From Flavilitoribacter nigricans DSM 23189 = NBRC 102662 (GTDB taxonomy: Bacteria; Bacteroidota; Bacteroidia; Chitinophagales; Saprospiraceae): a stretch of DNA of 64,000 nucleotides. A program made the position numbers and the translations under genes. The DNA lies in assembly GCF_002646595.1 (NCBI RefSeq), contig NZ_PDUD01000029.1, positions 62,001 through 126,000 on the forward strand, read 5' to 3'. Each line of letters opens with the position of its first letter. The first letter of the stretch is position 1. Below, piece after piece: positions 27,051 to 35,429 of the stretch. Below the pieces are notes generated by a model, which had not been told where the DNA came from, ran no database searches, and was given only the letters and a program-made list of their open reading frames with translations.

Positions 27051-29495
27051 TTATTTCGTTCCTACGGGAAGCGGGTGCAGAATGGTTTCCACCATCGCAT
27101 CAATATCCTGCAGGTGATACTGCACAATCCCTTCTTTATACTGTCCAGCGGCATTTTTGGCCAGGCGCTGGATGGCTTTCAATTCCGCCCGAACTACGGC
27201 GCTGATATCCGAACGCTCCGCCTGATCATCCTTCATCAGTTTTTCCAGACGCGCCACGTGGGAGCGTTGCAGGTTGCGCCGGAAGGCATCGATGGGTTCT
27301 TTTTTCGCAACTTCCGACCACAGTCCGGCGCGCAGGTCCTTCATCATCGTGGTCATCGTGTAGGCCTTCGTCCGGTTCAGGGCTTCGTTCTCTACCATCC
27401 GCTTGAGGCGATCCTCCCGCAACAGATTGTTGATCTGCCGGGTCTGCAGGCTGCGGATGCGATCGATCGAACCGCTGGCGCTGATGTTGCTGATGATCTC
27501 CGGCTGTAACAGCCATTCGGGGGTCGTAAATACATTTTCGAGTAGAAAATCCAGCGCTTCTTCCTGTTCGGCTTTGTCCAGGTGCTGGTAAGTCACGCCC
27601 TCTTCATCCGTCGTCTTAAAGCGTTCGTACACGCCCCCGATATTGGCAACTACGTGGCTCGAAAAACGCGACCACACGCCCAGCAGTTCGCCGTAAAGTT
27701 CTTCCAGGTCTTCGTAGCCTTCCCCGTCGGTAGTGGTCCAGCGGGCGAGATTCGGCGCTACGATCTTCAGGTTTTTCAGACCGTAGGTGCTGGCCAGTAT
27801 CGGATCGTCTCCCACACATTCCGTTTGGGAACTCGGATCGTACGGATTGCCGGAACCGAACAGGTACATCGGATCGCCGGCTTTGTCACTGATCCACTGG
27901 TTGAGCGTTGTCTTCTCGGCTTCGGGAGAATCCGCTCCGGGAATGTAGCGGTATCCCCAGTTGATCGCATAATTGTCGTAGGGCCCCAACATCCGTACCC
28001 AGCGGACGCCCTTATCTTCCGGTTGCGCCACGTAGTTGTAGCGGGTATAATCCATGATGGTGGCCGCCAGTCCCCATTTCTGGGTAAAGCTGGCCGAGCG
28101 CAGAGAATCCGTCGGATAGGCGTAACTGGCCTTCATATTGTGCGGCAGTCCCAGCGCATGACCAACTTCGTGGGAGATCACCCGGCGCATCATTTCGCCG
28201 ATCTCCGCTTCGGGGGTATTCAGGGTGCGCGCCGACGGATTGGCCGCTCCCGTTTCCAGCAGGTAGCGGTTGCGGTAGGAACGCAGGTGGTTGTGGTACC
28301 AGATGATATCACTCTCGATAATCTCCCCGGAGCGCGGATCGGAGACACTGGGTCCCACGGCGTTCCGGGTTGTAGAAGCAACGTAACGCACCGTAGAGTA
28401 GCGGGCATCTTCCGGGCTCCAGTCCGGATCGTCCGTAGGCGCTTCGCGCGCAATAATTGCATTTTTGAAACCGGCCGCCTCAAAGGCTACCTGCCAGTCT
28501 TCGATCCCCTGCTTGAAATAAGGCCGCCATTTTTTCGGCGTGGCGGGGTCCAGGTAGTAGATGATGGGTTTGACGGGCTCTACCAGTTCTCCTCTGGCGT
28601 AGGCCGCCGGATCTTTGGGAACGAGTTTCCACCTCCGGATGTAGGTTTTCTGATCGGCTTTCAGGGCTTCCGAACCGTAATCGATCTGCCGCATGGTAAA
28701 CCAGCCCACCCGTTTATCGAACAATCTGGCCTGCATGGGCTGCTCCGGCAGCAGGTACATCGACTGGCTCATTTCGAGCGAGATCGTTCCCGTCCGGGAA
28801 TTGGCCGGTGGTTCGGAGGCCGAGAAGGTCATATCGTGCCGGACTTCCACATTTTCCGGATAACTGGACATCCGGCTGATGAAACTCCGCTTTTTATCCA
28901 GGCTTTTGACTTTGTATGCTTTGCGCAAACGATCGGACAAGCCGCTGATGGCGGTTACATCCGTCAGGAACAGATCGCTCACCTCAATGAGGGCAGCGCT
29001 GGAATCGGGATTAAAGCCTTCGATCTTGAAGGCCATGATGATCGGCTGGTAGTTATTATCCTGCACCGAAATGTAGATCGGCAGACTGTCGTTGGCAACA
29101 CTATTGTAAGAGACCGCTTTGAGATGAATATTGTTGTTCATCCTTTTCCAGCGGATCAGTTGCTCATTGGTCTTCGATCCGGCGTTTACATAACCTCCGC
29201 CCAAACCGGGGGCGATCTTGGAAATGCGGCTCACCAGTAACATATCCTGATCCAACAGGGAGAACGGGATCTCGTAGTAGTATTTCTCATCCACCTGGTG
29301 GACCTTGAAGAGACCGTCATCGGTAATCGCGTCCTTGGTGATCAGGTCGGCGTAATCTTTGAAACCTCCCTTCTTTTTTCCTTTTTCCTGTTCGGCCTTT
29401 TCGGGCGTTTTTTCCTCATCCTGAGCCGAGGCCGGATGAACGGCCAGTACAAACAGGAGGGCCATTAAAGAGAGGCGAATGAAATGCTGATACAT
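27051..29495 (-). CDS. Secreted zinc-dependent metalloprotease (DUF5117/DUF4953 type)
   Basis: An 814-residue secreted protein (signal ending HPASAQ) of the Bacteroidota zinc-metalloprotease family with an N-terminal DUF5117 region and a C-terminal DUF4953 region. The metzincin-like site is HEVGHALGLPHN, with H442, E443, H446 and H452. Charged residues follow the signal (EEKTPEKAEQEKGKKKGG). Long antisense frames over it, up to 552 codons, are shadows of its biased codon use. Likely a periplasmic or surface protease; substrate unknown. Confidence 0.92.
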   Translation of the reverse strand: MYQHFIRLSLMALLFVLAVHPASAQDEEKTPEKAEQEKGKKKGGFKDYADLITKDAITDDGLFKVHQVDEKYYYEIPFSLLDQDMLLVSRISKIAPGLGGGYVNAGSKTNEQLIRWKRMNNNIHLKAVSYNSVANDSLPIYISVQDNNYQPIIMAFKIEGFNPDSSAALIEVSDLFLTDVTAISGLSDRLRKAYKVKSLDKKRSFISRMSSYPENVEVRHDMTFSASEPPANSRTGTISLEMSQSMYLLPEQPMQARLFDKRVGWFTMRQIDYGSEALKADQKTYIRRWKLVPKDPAAYARGELVEPVKPIIYYLDPATPKKWRPYFKQGIEDWQVAFEAAGFKNAIIAREAPTDDPDWSPEDARYSTVRYVASTTRNAVGPSVSDPRSGEIIESDIIWYHNHLRSYRNRYLLETGAANPSARTLNTPEAEIGEMMRRVISHEVGHALGLPHNMKASYAYPTDSLRSASFTQKWGLAATIMDYTRYNYVAQPEDKGVRWVRMLGPYDNYAINWGYRYIPGADSPEAEKTTLNQWISDKAGDPMYLFGSGNPYDPSSQTECVGDDPILASTYGLKNLKIVAPNLARWTTTDGEGYEDLEELYGELLGVWSRFSSHVVANIGGVYERFKTTDEEGVTYQHLDKAEQEEALDFLLENVFTTPEWLLQPEIISNISASGSIDRIRSLQTRQINNLLREDRLKRMVENEALNRTKAYTMTTMMKDLRAGLWSEVAKKEPIDAFRRNLQRSHVARLEKLMKDDQAERSDISAVVRAELKAIQRLAKNAAGQYKEGIVQYHLQDIDAMVETILHPLPVGTK

Positions 29496-29600
29496 AGTCT
29501 TAAAATGATTGGTATTTAAAGCTGCTCAAAATAAGGGAATTTGCGAAAGGATAAAACGCATGCTCCCATTCCGGGCACCAGCATTGAGGACGGCCAGGAT

Positions 29601-31157
29601 TCAAGGAATACCTAAAAGCTTCCAGGCTTCAAAGGAGATCAGACGGGCCGTTCCTCCCAGGCTGGTTAATGCAATGTGCTTCCCTTTAAGATGGTCTTCC
29701 TGCACCTGGCGGGAAATGCAGTATTTGCCTCCATTGACAAATACCTCTACGAACTTTTTGTCGACAAAGATCTGCATCTCCAGGGGCTGCCCCGGTTCCC
29801 ATTCGCGGATCGGCACCGGCACGCCGTCGACATTCAACACATCGCCGTGCCAGATGATGGGCAATCCACCCTGGCCATCCGCGTTGGACAGGACGTTGAT
29901 GCCGCAAAAACTGGCGTACTGCAGATCCAGACTGATGTGGATCTCCAGTTGGTCTCCCGTAAAGCCGTCTACCACTTCGATGGCCGTTACCGCATTGCTT
30001 ACCGGTAAGGTTCTCGGTTCCAGTTGAAAATGCTCCGTACGCAACTGCTTCAGCGCTTCTACCGGTCGCTGCACCAGCCGTCCGTCTTCCAGACTCAGCT
30101 TGCGGGGAAGTGCGAAACAACCGTTCCAGAGTGGATTGCTGTTTTTTAATGGATGGTTCATGTAGGTAGGCAGCCATTCCCGGTCCCAACCGGGGAGCCA
30201 GCCCATCAGGAACAGATCACCGGCCTCATCGGCAATGGTTTCCTGTGCGTAGTAGTGACCACTGTAATCCACCGGAGCTTCGATCTCGGGTTGGAAGCGA
30301 AGTTGTTCCAGATCAAATTCCCCGATAAAATAGTTGACCCGGTCCACCGGAGCATCCGTGGAAGCCATAAAGATCCACTGGTCTCCCAGGGGCCTAAATT
30401 CCGGCACTTCCAAATTGCGGTAGCGATGTTTGGGAACGGTGAACAGATTGCCCTTGTAGATCCATTCAGTCAGCGCTTCGTTCGTTGCTTCGAAAATGGG
30501 CACCGCTACGTAGTTCTCTTCAAACAGATCGGCACAGGCGATGAGAAAGGTCCGCCCCCCGGCGGAAAAAACGAAGGGATCACGCCAAAAGCCGTCAAAA
30601 GGAGGCAAACCCGGATGATCCAGGGTGAGTACCGGATTTTTGCCGCGGTGCTCCCATTCGGAGAGTTCTGCGTCGGTAAAGGTGGTCCGCCAGAATTCCA
30701 GGGCGCCCCCTCCCCTGCTTTGGGAATGAAATGCCAGTCTTTCGCCCTGCTCGGTCACAATAGTCGAGCCGGAACCTACCGCGTTCAGTCCCAGTTCGAA
30801 GCCCGGGGTAAGTCCCGTTGGCATCGGTTCCCAGTGCAGCAGATCCTTACTTCTGGCGTGCGCCCAGTACCAGCCGCCCGGATGGTGCGCGAAGGGATAC
30901 AGTCCGTAAAAGATGTGGTACCATCCATCGTGATAAATACCGCCGTTCGGATCACCCATACAACCGGCCGGAGGGGTCAGGTGAAAGGCGGGGCGCAGGG
31001 TATCCCGTTCCAATTTAGGGGTAGCTACCCTGATCGCGCTATCGATGTTTTCGGATGTCAATTTGCGACTCTGGGCCGCCACCGAAAGGGTACAGCACCA
31101 GAGGGCAAAGATGAATGACCAGCGCTTAGGTAAGCATTGCAGGCGGCTATTCTTCAT
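29601..31157 (-). CDS. Glycoside hydrolase family 32 protein (levanase/invertase-like)
   Basis: About 518 residues from the ATG at 31157, which starts at a signal peptide (FIFALWCCTLSVAAQ); an ATG at 31196 would add 13 residues. GH32 features are a nucleophile motif in CMGDPNGG (usually WMNDPNG), FWRDPFVF for the transition-state aspartate, and EVPEF at the acid/base glutamate, where most enzymes have EC. The C-terminus is the usual beta-sandwich (MQIFVDKKFVEVFVNGG). It should hydrolyse a beta-fructan or sucrose outside the cytoplasm. No SusC/SusD genes are in view. Confidence 0.92.
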   Translation of the reverse strand: MKNSRLQCLPKRWSFIFALWCCTLSVAAQSRKLTSENIDSAIRVATPKLERDTLRPAFHLTPPAGCMGDPNGGIYHDGWYHIFYGLYPFAHHPGGWYWAHARSKDLLHWEPMPTGLTPGFELGLNAVGSGSTIVTEQGERLAFHSQSRGGGALEFWRTTFTDAELSEWEHRGKNPVLTLDHPGLPPFDGFWRDPFVFSAGGRTFLIACADLFEENYVAVPIFEATNEALTEWIYKGNLFTVPKHRYRNLEVPEFRPLGDQWIFMASTDAPVDRVNYFIGEFDLEQLRFQPEIEAPVDYSGHYYAQETIADEAGDLFLMGWLPGWDREWLPTYMNHPLKNSNPLWNGCFALPRKLSLEDGRLVQRPVEALKQLRTEHFQLEPRTLPVSNAVTAIEVVDGFTGDQLEIHISLDLQYASFCGINVLSNADGQGGLPIIWHGDVLNVDGVPVPIREWEPGQPLEMQIFVDKKFVEVFVNGGKYCISRQVQEDHLKGKHIALTSLGGTARLISFEAWKLLGIP

Positions 31158-31235
31158 GGTGGATCTTGCTTTTCCGCTAAAGATATACCGTCCCACTGGC
31201 CCCGCTATCCTGGGGAGGAGGGCCGGACGATTCCA

Positions 31236-32348
31236 TCAGGGCTGGAACTTTTCAAATTCCTGTCCGGTAAAGCGGAATACACCGTTTTGCGACGAAGCCA
31301 ACCAGATAACGTCCTGTAGATCAGCATAAATGGAAAAGAGTGGCACCTGCTTCCCACCCACCTGCACCGGATGATGGATGAACTGTGCTCCGTCCGTTTG
31401 CCAGACCCCGCCATCGTAGGTGAGCAACCACAGCGTTCCTTGCTGGTCCGCCGTCATGGACATGAAATAGGGGAAGTCGTAGCCGGGGATGTCACCGCCC
31501 ATTCCCTCCATTCGCCGGTAAGGGACCTGCCCTTCGTTGGTGGCGGACGTATCTTCGGACAGTACCTGGTAGCGATAGCGCGTATTGCAGAACCAGAAAT
31601 CGCCATCCGGATCTTCCAAAATAGAGCGTATCCCAAATTCACCACCGGCGGGGGTCTCGGTCAGGTGTTTTTCGTACAGCCAGCCGATCGATGTTCCATC
31701 GAAGCGGCAAATGCCAAACGAGACCGTCCCAAACCACATGGCTCCCGACCGGTCCTGGTACATGGAGTAGATCCCGTACGGATTGTAGGCGGGGTTGAGA
31801 TAGCGGGAATAAAATTCATCCGCCAGTTTGCTCGGGGGAAACTTCAGCTGGTATAGATATTTGCCGTCGTAGCGATATGGGCCGCTTTTGTCCCAGCCCA
31901 TTCGAAACCACAGATCGTTCGGTTCCAGCTTCCACTCCCGGGCGGCAATATCGGTGGTATTGATTTCCAGATCGGTGAATTGCTGCCCGTTGAATTTACA
32001 GACGCCTTCGAGAGTATCGAAAAAGATATTCCCCGCTGCGTCTTCCTGGATGCCGATCACCTGGTGACTGCACAGGCCGTCCTGCTTTGTGTAGATGGAC
32101 AGTTGCTTACCGTTGTAGCGATATACACCCTGCTCGCCGCCGCCGAACCAATAATCGCCCCGACTGTCCTGAAAGATCACCCTGACGCCCCCTTCGATCG
32201 AAGTGGCCAGGCGGTTGGCAGTGGAAGTATCGGAGGTAACATCGATTGGTTTGGATTGGTCCGGCGCCTGCTGGCCGGAACAGGAAAAGCAGCAACTAAT
32301 GATCAGGAGTAATCGAAGACTTTGGGACCAAAAGAAAGAAGTATACAT
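31236..32348 (-). CDS. Two-component-regulator-propeller lipoprotein
   Basis: A 370-residue lipoprotein with a signal ending ISCCFSCSG (lipidated Cys likely at 26). The remainder consists of propeller repeats of the reg_prop type: VRVIFQDSRGDYWFGGGEQGVYRYNG, GIYSMYQDRSGAMWFGT, IRSILEDPDGDFWFCN, MTADQQGTLWLLTYDGG, IYADLQDVIWLASSQNGVFRF. Unlike hybrid sensors, it has no kinase or membrane-spanning signalling domain, so it may be a binding or scaffolding lipoprotein. It lies downstream of a -7 element at 32363-32370. Confidence 0.85.
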   Translation of the reverse strand: MYTSFFWSQSLRLLLIISCCFSCSGQQAPDQSKPIDVTSDTSTANRLATSIEGGVRVIFQDSRGDYWFGGGEQGVYRYNGKQLSIYTKQDGLCSHQVIGIQEDAAGNIFFDTLEGVCKFNGQQFTDLEINTTDIAAREWKLEPNDLWFRMGWDKSGPYRYDGKYLYQLKFPPSKLADEFYSRYLNPAYNPYGIYSMYQDRSGAMWFGTVSFGICRFDGTSIGWLYEKHLTETPAGGEFGIRSILEDPDGDFWFCNTRYRYQVLSEDTSATNEGQVPYRRMEGMGGDIPGYDFPYFMSMTADQQGTLWLLTYDGGVWQTDGAQFIHHPVQVGGKQVPLFSIYADLQDVIWLASSQNGVFRFTGQEFEKFQP

Positions 32349-32362
32349 TGGAGCTTTTCTCC

Positions 32363-32370
32363 CAAATGTA
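32363..32370 (-). promoter_or_regulatory. -7 element (TACATTTG) of the propeller lipoprotein gene
   Basis: The minus strand reads TACATTTG from 32370 to 32363, a perfect TAnnTTTG, 15 bp before the ATG. No clear -33 TTG was found at the right distance, and the short leader would be unusual. Confidence 0.35.
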
Positions 32371-32522
32371 AGCGCCGGTTCTTTTTTCCGGGCGGCTCAA
32401 TTGTAAATAGTTGTAAACGGAATTAAAAATATGCTGAAGGAACTGCCGGGCTCCCGCTTGGCCCGGTCCCCCGGAAAGCACATTGCAAGCCGGACAGTAG
32501 GGCAATCGCATATAATTCCTTT

Positions 32523-32547
32523 GGTACTTTTTGCGCAAAAAAGTACC
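32523..32547. repeat. Palindrome GGTACTTTTT...AAAAAGTACC
   Basis: The 10-bp arms at 32523-32532 and 32538-32547 are perfectly complementary, separated by GCGCA. The T-rich inner arms make a long hairpin whose shape recalls repeat elements scattered in Bacteroidota genomes. There is only one copy in the window. Confidence 0.6.
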
Positions 32548-32789
32548 CAAAATGCCGGGCAAAATTATCCCTCCCACGAACCTGGCTCCCGAGAGGTACG
32601 AACCCGTATGGGCTCCCACCCCCAGTACGGGCCCTTATGGGCATTTTGCCCGCTTCCCAGCCCGCCTACCGACCAATCATTACCCTAAATTGAGCATCTT
32701 GGAAAATGCGACGCCTTTCTATCGCCTATTTCAGCCGGTTTTTATATCCTCCCATTTTTAATGCGATTGCCCTACCGGACAGCGTACAT

Positions 32790-33293
32790 TTATATTCTTT
32801 TAAACAGATCCCTTATTTTGCGGATAAAGCTTTTCTTCTCCGCTGCTTTCCGACCGGCACGCTGCTCCTGCTTCATCTGGTACCGGATCTCCCCGTAATC
32901 GTCCGGACTCAGGAAGATCAGTTGCCGGTCCGATAATTCCAGCAGCAGCGAAGGTTCTACGTACAGCCCACAGCAATCAAAATCGGGGCCCGACAGTGCG
33001 AAGAACCTTCGCCGCTCATCCGGTTTAAATTTCGCCAGCACTTCATTACATAGGTCGGCAATTTCCTCACTGTAACCGCTAAAATGGTCAATGGTACATT
33101 CCATCTGCTGCTGATTGATCGTCAACCGAAGTTTCAGCCCACGGCCGTGTTGCATTTTTTGCAGTTTGTTCAGGGTCAATTGTCCGTCCGTTAGTGCAAA
33201 ATACCGGCCAATCAGATCGCCGTAATGCTCGACTTCCGGGCTGCATTCAAAGTATTTACCTTCCGGTACGATCCCTGCGAAATGATTTTCCAT
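32790..33293 (-). CDS. Hypothetical protein, 167 residues
   Basis: I do not recognise this protein. It is cytoplasmic by appearance, with no signal or membrane segment. The N-terminal part has alternating strands (KLRLTINQQQMECTIDHFSGYSEE), the centre reads FFALSGPDFDCCGLYVEP, and the C-terminus is strongly basic (QEQRAGRKAAEKKSFIRKIRDLFKRI), suggesting membrane or nucleic-acid contact. The ThuA-like gene starts further upstream on the same strand and its stop is 15 bp before this ATG, so the two are probably co-transcribed. Confidence 0.7.
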   Translation of the reverse strand: MENHFAGIVPEGKYFECSPEVEHYGDLIGRYFALTDGQLTLNKLQKMQHGRGLKLRLTINQQQMECTIDHFSGYSEEIADLCNEVLAKFKPDERRRFFALSGPDFDCCGLYVEPSLLLELSDRQLIFLSPDDYGEIRYQMKQEQRAGRKAAEKKSFIRKIRDLFKRI

Positions 33294-33308
33294 TGACCGG
33301 TGTGTGTT

Positions 33309-34223
33309 TTATTTCAGCATTGGCGTATCGTCACATTCCAGATCACCTAAAGCGTACTGCAGGCCATCAAGGTAGAATTTCAGCATCCGCTCGTCCTCGA
33401 AGCTCTGGGCGTTATGCGAGGGCGATACGTAGAATACCCGCCCTTTACCGTGTTTTTTAATCCAGGAAACGTAGCGGATATTATCTTCGATGGGACTTTT
33501 TTTACCGGTCAGCTCGTCGGTATCGATGTACAGCAGCGGCTTGAAGTTCTTTTGCACATAGGCATTGTTGAAGAGATAGGGTTCATCAACGTGTACAAAA
33601 GGTTTTCCGTCAAAAGCCTTGACCAGCGGATGATCCGGCTCTACCAACTGCAGCGTCAGTTTCTGCTGCGGAGGGTGGTAATCAAAACTGCCGCCGACCA
33701 GTTCACTGAAAGCCATCGAAGTGTTCTGCATGGTGACGCCACCGTGGGAGACCATCAGGCCACCGCCTTTTTTCACGTATTTGATCAGATTGGCTTCCAG
33801 TTTGGCGGCCATTTTCTGCTTTTGCTTTTCGCTGAGACTTTCGTCCTTATCCAAAACATCCAGGAAGATATTGCGCCGCGGATTAACCGAGCAGTTGTTG
33901 TTGAGCACCACGGCGTCGTATTGCTTCAGGTTTTTGCTATCCAGGCTAAAAATATCCTTGGTAATCTCCGCTTCGTAGGCACCCGATCTTTCGCCCAGCG
34001 TTTTGATCACTGCACTGGTATGCGGGATCACCCAGTGCTTGAATCCGGTGTGCAGATCGAAGATCAGTACCTTTCGTGGCGCATCGGGTCGGGCTTCGGG
34101 CTGGGCAGGTGCGGTACTGCTTATCTTCTGGATCCACTCGTCGGTTAGCTCAAACGGTTTTTCCTGGGCTTTTGCGTAAAAGCTGAGGGCTACAATGATT
34201 ATAACAAATCTTAATCTGATCAT
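33309..34223 (-). CDS. ThuA-like domain protein, secreted
   Basis: A 304-residue protein with a signal peptide (FVIIIVALSFYAKAQ) and a class I glutamine amidotransferase-like fold of the ThuA family: KVLIFDLHTGFKHWVIPH, YDAVVLNNNC, GGGLMVSHGGVT and SWIKKHGKGRVFYVSPSHNAQSF. ThuA proteins act in trehalose and other sugar utilisation in Rhizobium, and in Bacteroidota they lie in polysaccharide loci. Here GH106- and GH32-like genes are nearby on the same strand. Catalytic function is unproven for the family. Confidence 0.88.
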   Translation of the reverse strand: MIRLRFVIIIVALSFYAKAQEKPFELTDEWIQKISSTAPAQPEARPDAPRKVLIFDLHTGFKHWVIPHTSAVIKTLGERSGAYEAEITKDIFSLDSKNLKQYDAVVLNNNCSVNPRRNIFLDVLDKDESLSEKQKQKMAAKLEANLIKYVKKGGGLMVSHGGVTMQNTSMAFSELVGGSFDYHPPQQKLTLQLVEPDHPLVKAFDGKPFVHVDEPYLFNNAYVQKNFKPLLYIDTDELTGKKSPIEDNIRYVSWIKKHGKGRVFYVSPSHNAQSFEDERMLKFYLDGLQYALGDLECDDTPMLK

Positions 34224-34523
34224 GATACTATTTAAGTTTAACGATTATTCTAAAACGATACCGCAATCCGCTTTTCATCCAGGAGCGATTAAAGCGCAAT
34301 TACTGAATAATAGTAGACATTTCCGCGGAAGCGCGCCATTCCATAACTTGCGGCTTTCGGAAATAAAGACGTTGTCCCAGCCTTCCTCACTGTCCGATGT
34401 GTCCGTTTTTTTCTTTCGCAGAGAGGAAACCGGACCAGCAAACCCTGAAAATCACCGATCGGCGGTGCGTTAATTTTTTTATCAAAACTTGAAACGGGTT
34501 CAGACCACAAAAGAACATTTAAA
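34224..34523. other. Divergent intergenic region between the ThuA-like and EEP-family genes
   Basis: About 300 bp between two divergent starts. It must hold both promoters, but no perfect TAnnTTTG element was found in either direction. The palindrome CCGCGG lies near 34323. No gene or RNA recognised. Confidence 0.4.
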
Positions 34524-35429
34524 ATGACCACATCCGGATATTCACTAAAAAGTTTACTGCTCCTATTCCTGCTGACCGCCGGCTACTGGCAACTACAAGG
34601 GCAGGAAATTCCCAGCCCGCTTCGCGTCATTTCCTACAATATCTGGAACGGTTTCGACTGGGGCAAGGATAGCCTACGGCACCAAAAATTCCTCGACTGG
34701 ACTACTTTTCAAAAACCGGATATCCTGGCGCTTCAGGAGTTGTGCGGCTATACCCAGGGCCGACTGGAACAGGACGCCCGCAGTTGGGGCCACGAGCACG
34801 CCCTCATCCTGAAGGAAGACGGCTACCCGGTAGGGATCACCTCCCGTTGGCCCATTAAACTGATCGGAAAATACCGGGAAGGCATGTGGCACGGGGTACT
34901 GCACGTTCAAACTGCCGGTATGGATATTTTCGTGGTCCATCTGAGTCCGGCCGACTGGCAGTTCCGGAAACGGGAAGCCGGCTCGATTGCCGGTAAGCTC
35001 GATTCCCTGTCGACCGATCATTATCTCGTGCTGGGGGATTTTAACGCCCATTCTCCGATGGATGCCGATCTCGACCGGGACCGGAAGGCGCTGCTGGCAA
35101 AGTATAAGGCCGGGGATGCCCGGAGCGAAAAGCACCAAAATCTTCGTCACGGTTACTGGGATTACACCACCCTTTCGACTTTTTTAAGACAGGGGCTCAC
35201 CGACCTCAGCATGCCGTTTATCACCCCGGCCGAACGCTATAGTTTTCCCACACCGGCCTTGACCAATATCTGGCAAACCGCTTCCGAGATCCCGCGCAAC
35301 CGGGAACGGATCGACTTCATCCTGGCCAGTCCGGAACTCGCCAAACGCTGCGTCTACTCCCGCATCCTGAACGGGCCGGAAACGGCGGAACTCTCCGATC
35401 ACTATCCGGTGGTGGCGGATTTCATCTAG
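34524..35429 (+). CDS. Endonuclease/exonuclease/phosphatase-family secreted hydrolase
   Basis: A 301-residue protein with a signal peptide (SLLLLFLLTAGYWQLQGQ) and an EEP fold: RVISYNIWNGFDWG at the start, DILALQELCG carrying the catalytic Glu, DIFVVHLSP, YLVLGDFNAHSPMD, RIDFILASPELAKR and LSDHYPVVADF with the final His. The family hydrolyses phosphodiesters (DNA, sphingomyelin, inositol phosphates). Export and lack of nuclease-specific signatures leave substrate open. Its stop overlaps by 4 bp the stop of the convergent GH106-like gene. Confidence 0.9.
   Translation: MTTSGYSLKSLLLLFLLTAGYWQLQGQEIPSPLRVISYNIWNGFDWGKDSLRHQKFLDWTTFQKPDILALQELCGYTQGRLEQDARSWGHEHALILKEDGYPVGITSRWPIKLIGKYREGMWHGVLHVQTAGMDIFVVHLSPADWQFRKREAGSIAGKLDSLSTDHYLVLGDFNAHSPMDADLDRDRKALLAKYKAGDARSEKHQNLRHGYWDYTTLSTFLRQGLTDLSMPFITPAERYSFPTPALTNIWQTASEIPRNRERIDFILASPELAKRCVYSRILNGPETAELSDHYPVVADFI

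Larger units (their letters stand above)
32349..32789. other. Non-coding region with palindromic repeats
   Basis: About 440 bp with no credible gene; open frames here are short and overlap on both strands. It carries a near-perfect palindrome at 32523-32547 and GC-rich complementary words further right (CCCGTA near 32608 with TACGGG near 32625; GGGCAAAAT near 32558 with ATTTTGCCC near 32643). The composition differs between halves. It looks like degenerate repeat or REP-like DNA. Confidence 0.45.

Noticed and set aside
27582-29240. 552-codon open frame on the plus strand, antisense to the zinc protease
   Set aside because: No recognisable domain or sensible composition; a shadow of the biased codons of the DUF5117-type protease, which has an intact HEVGHALGLPHN site.
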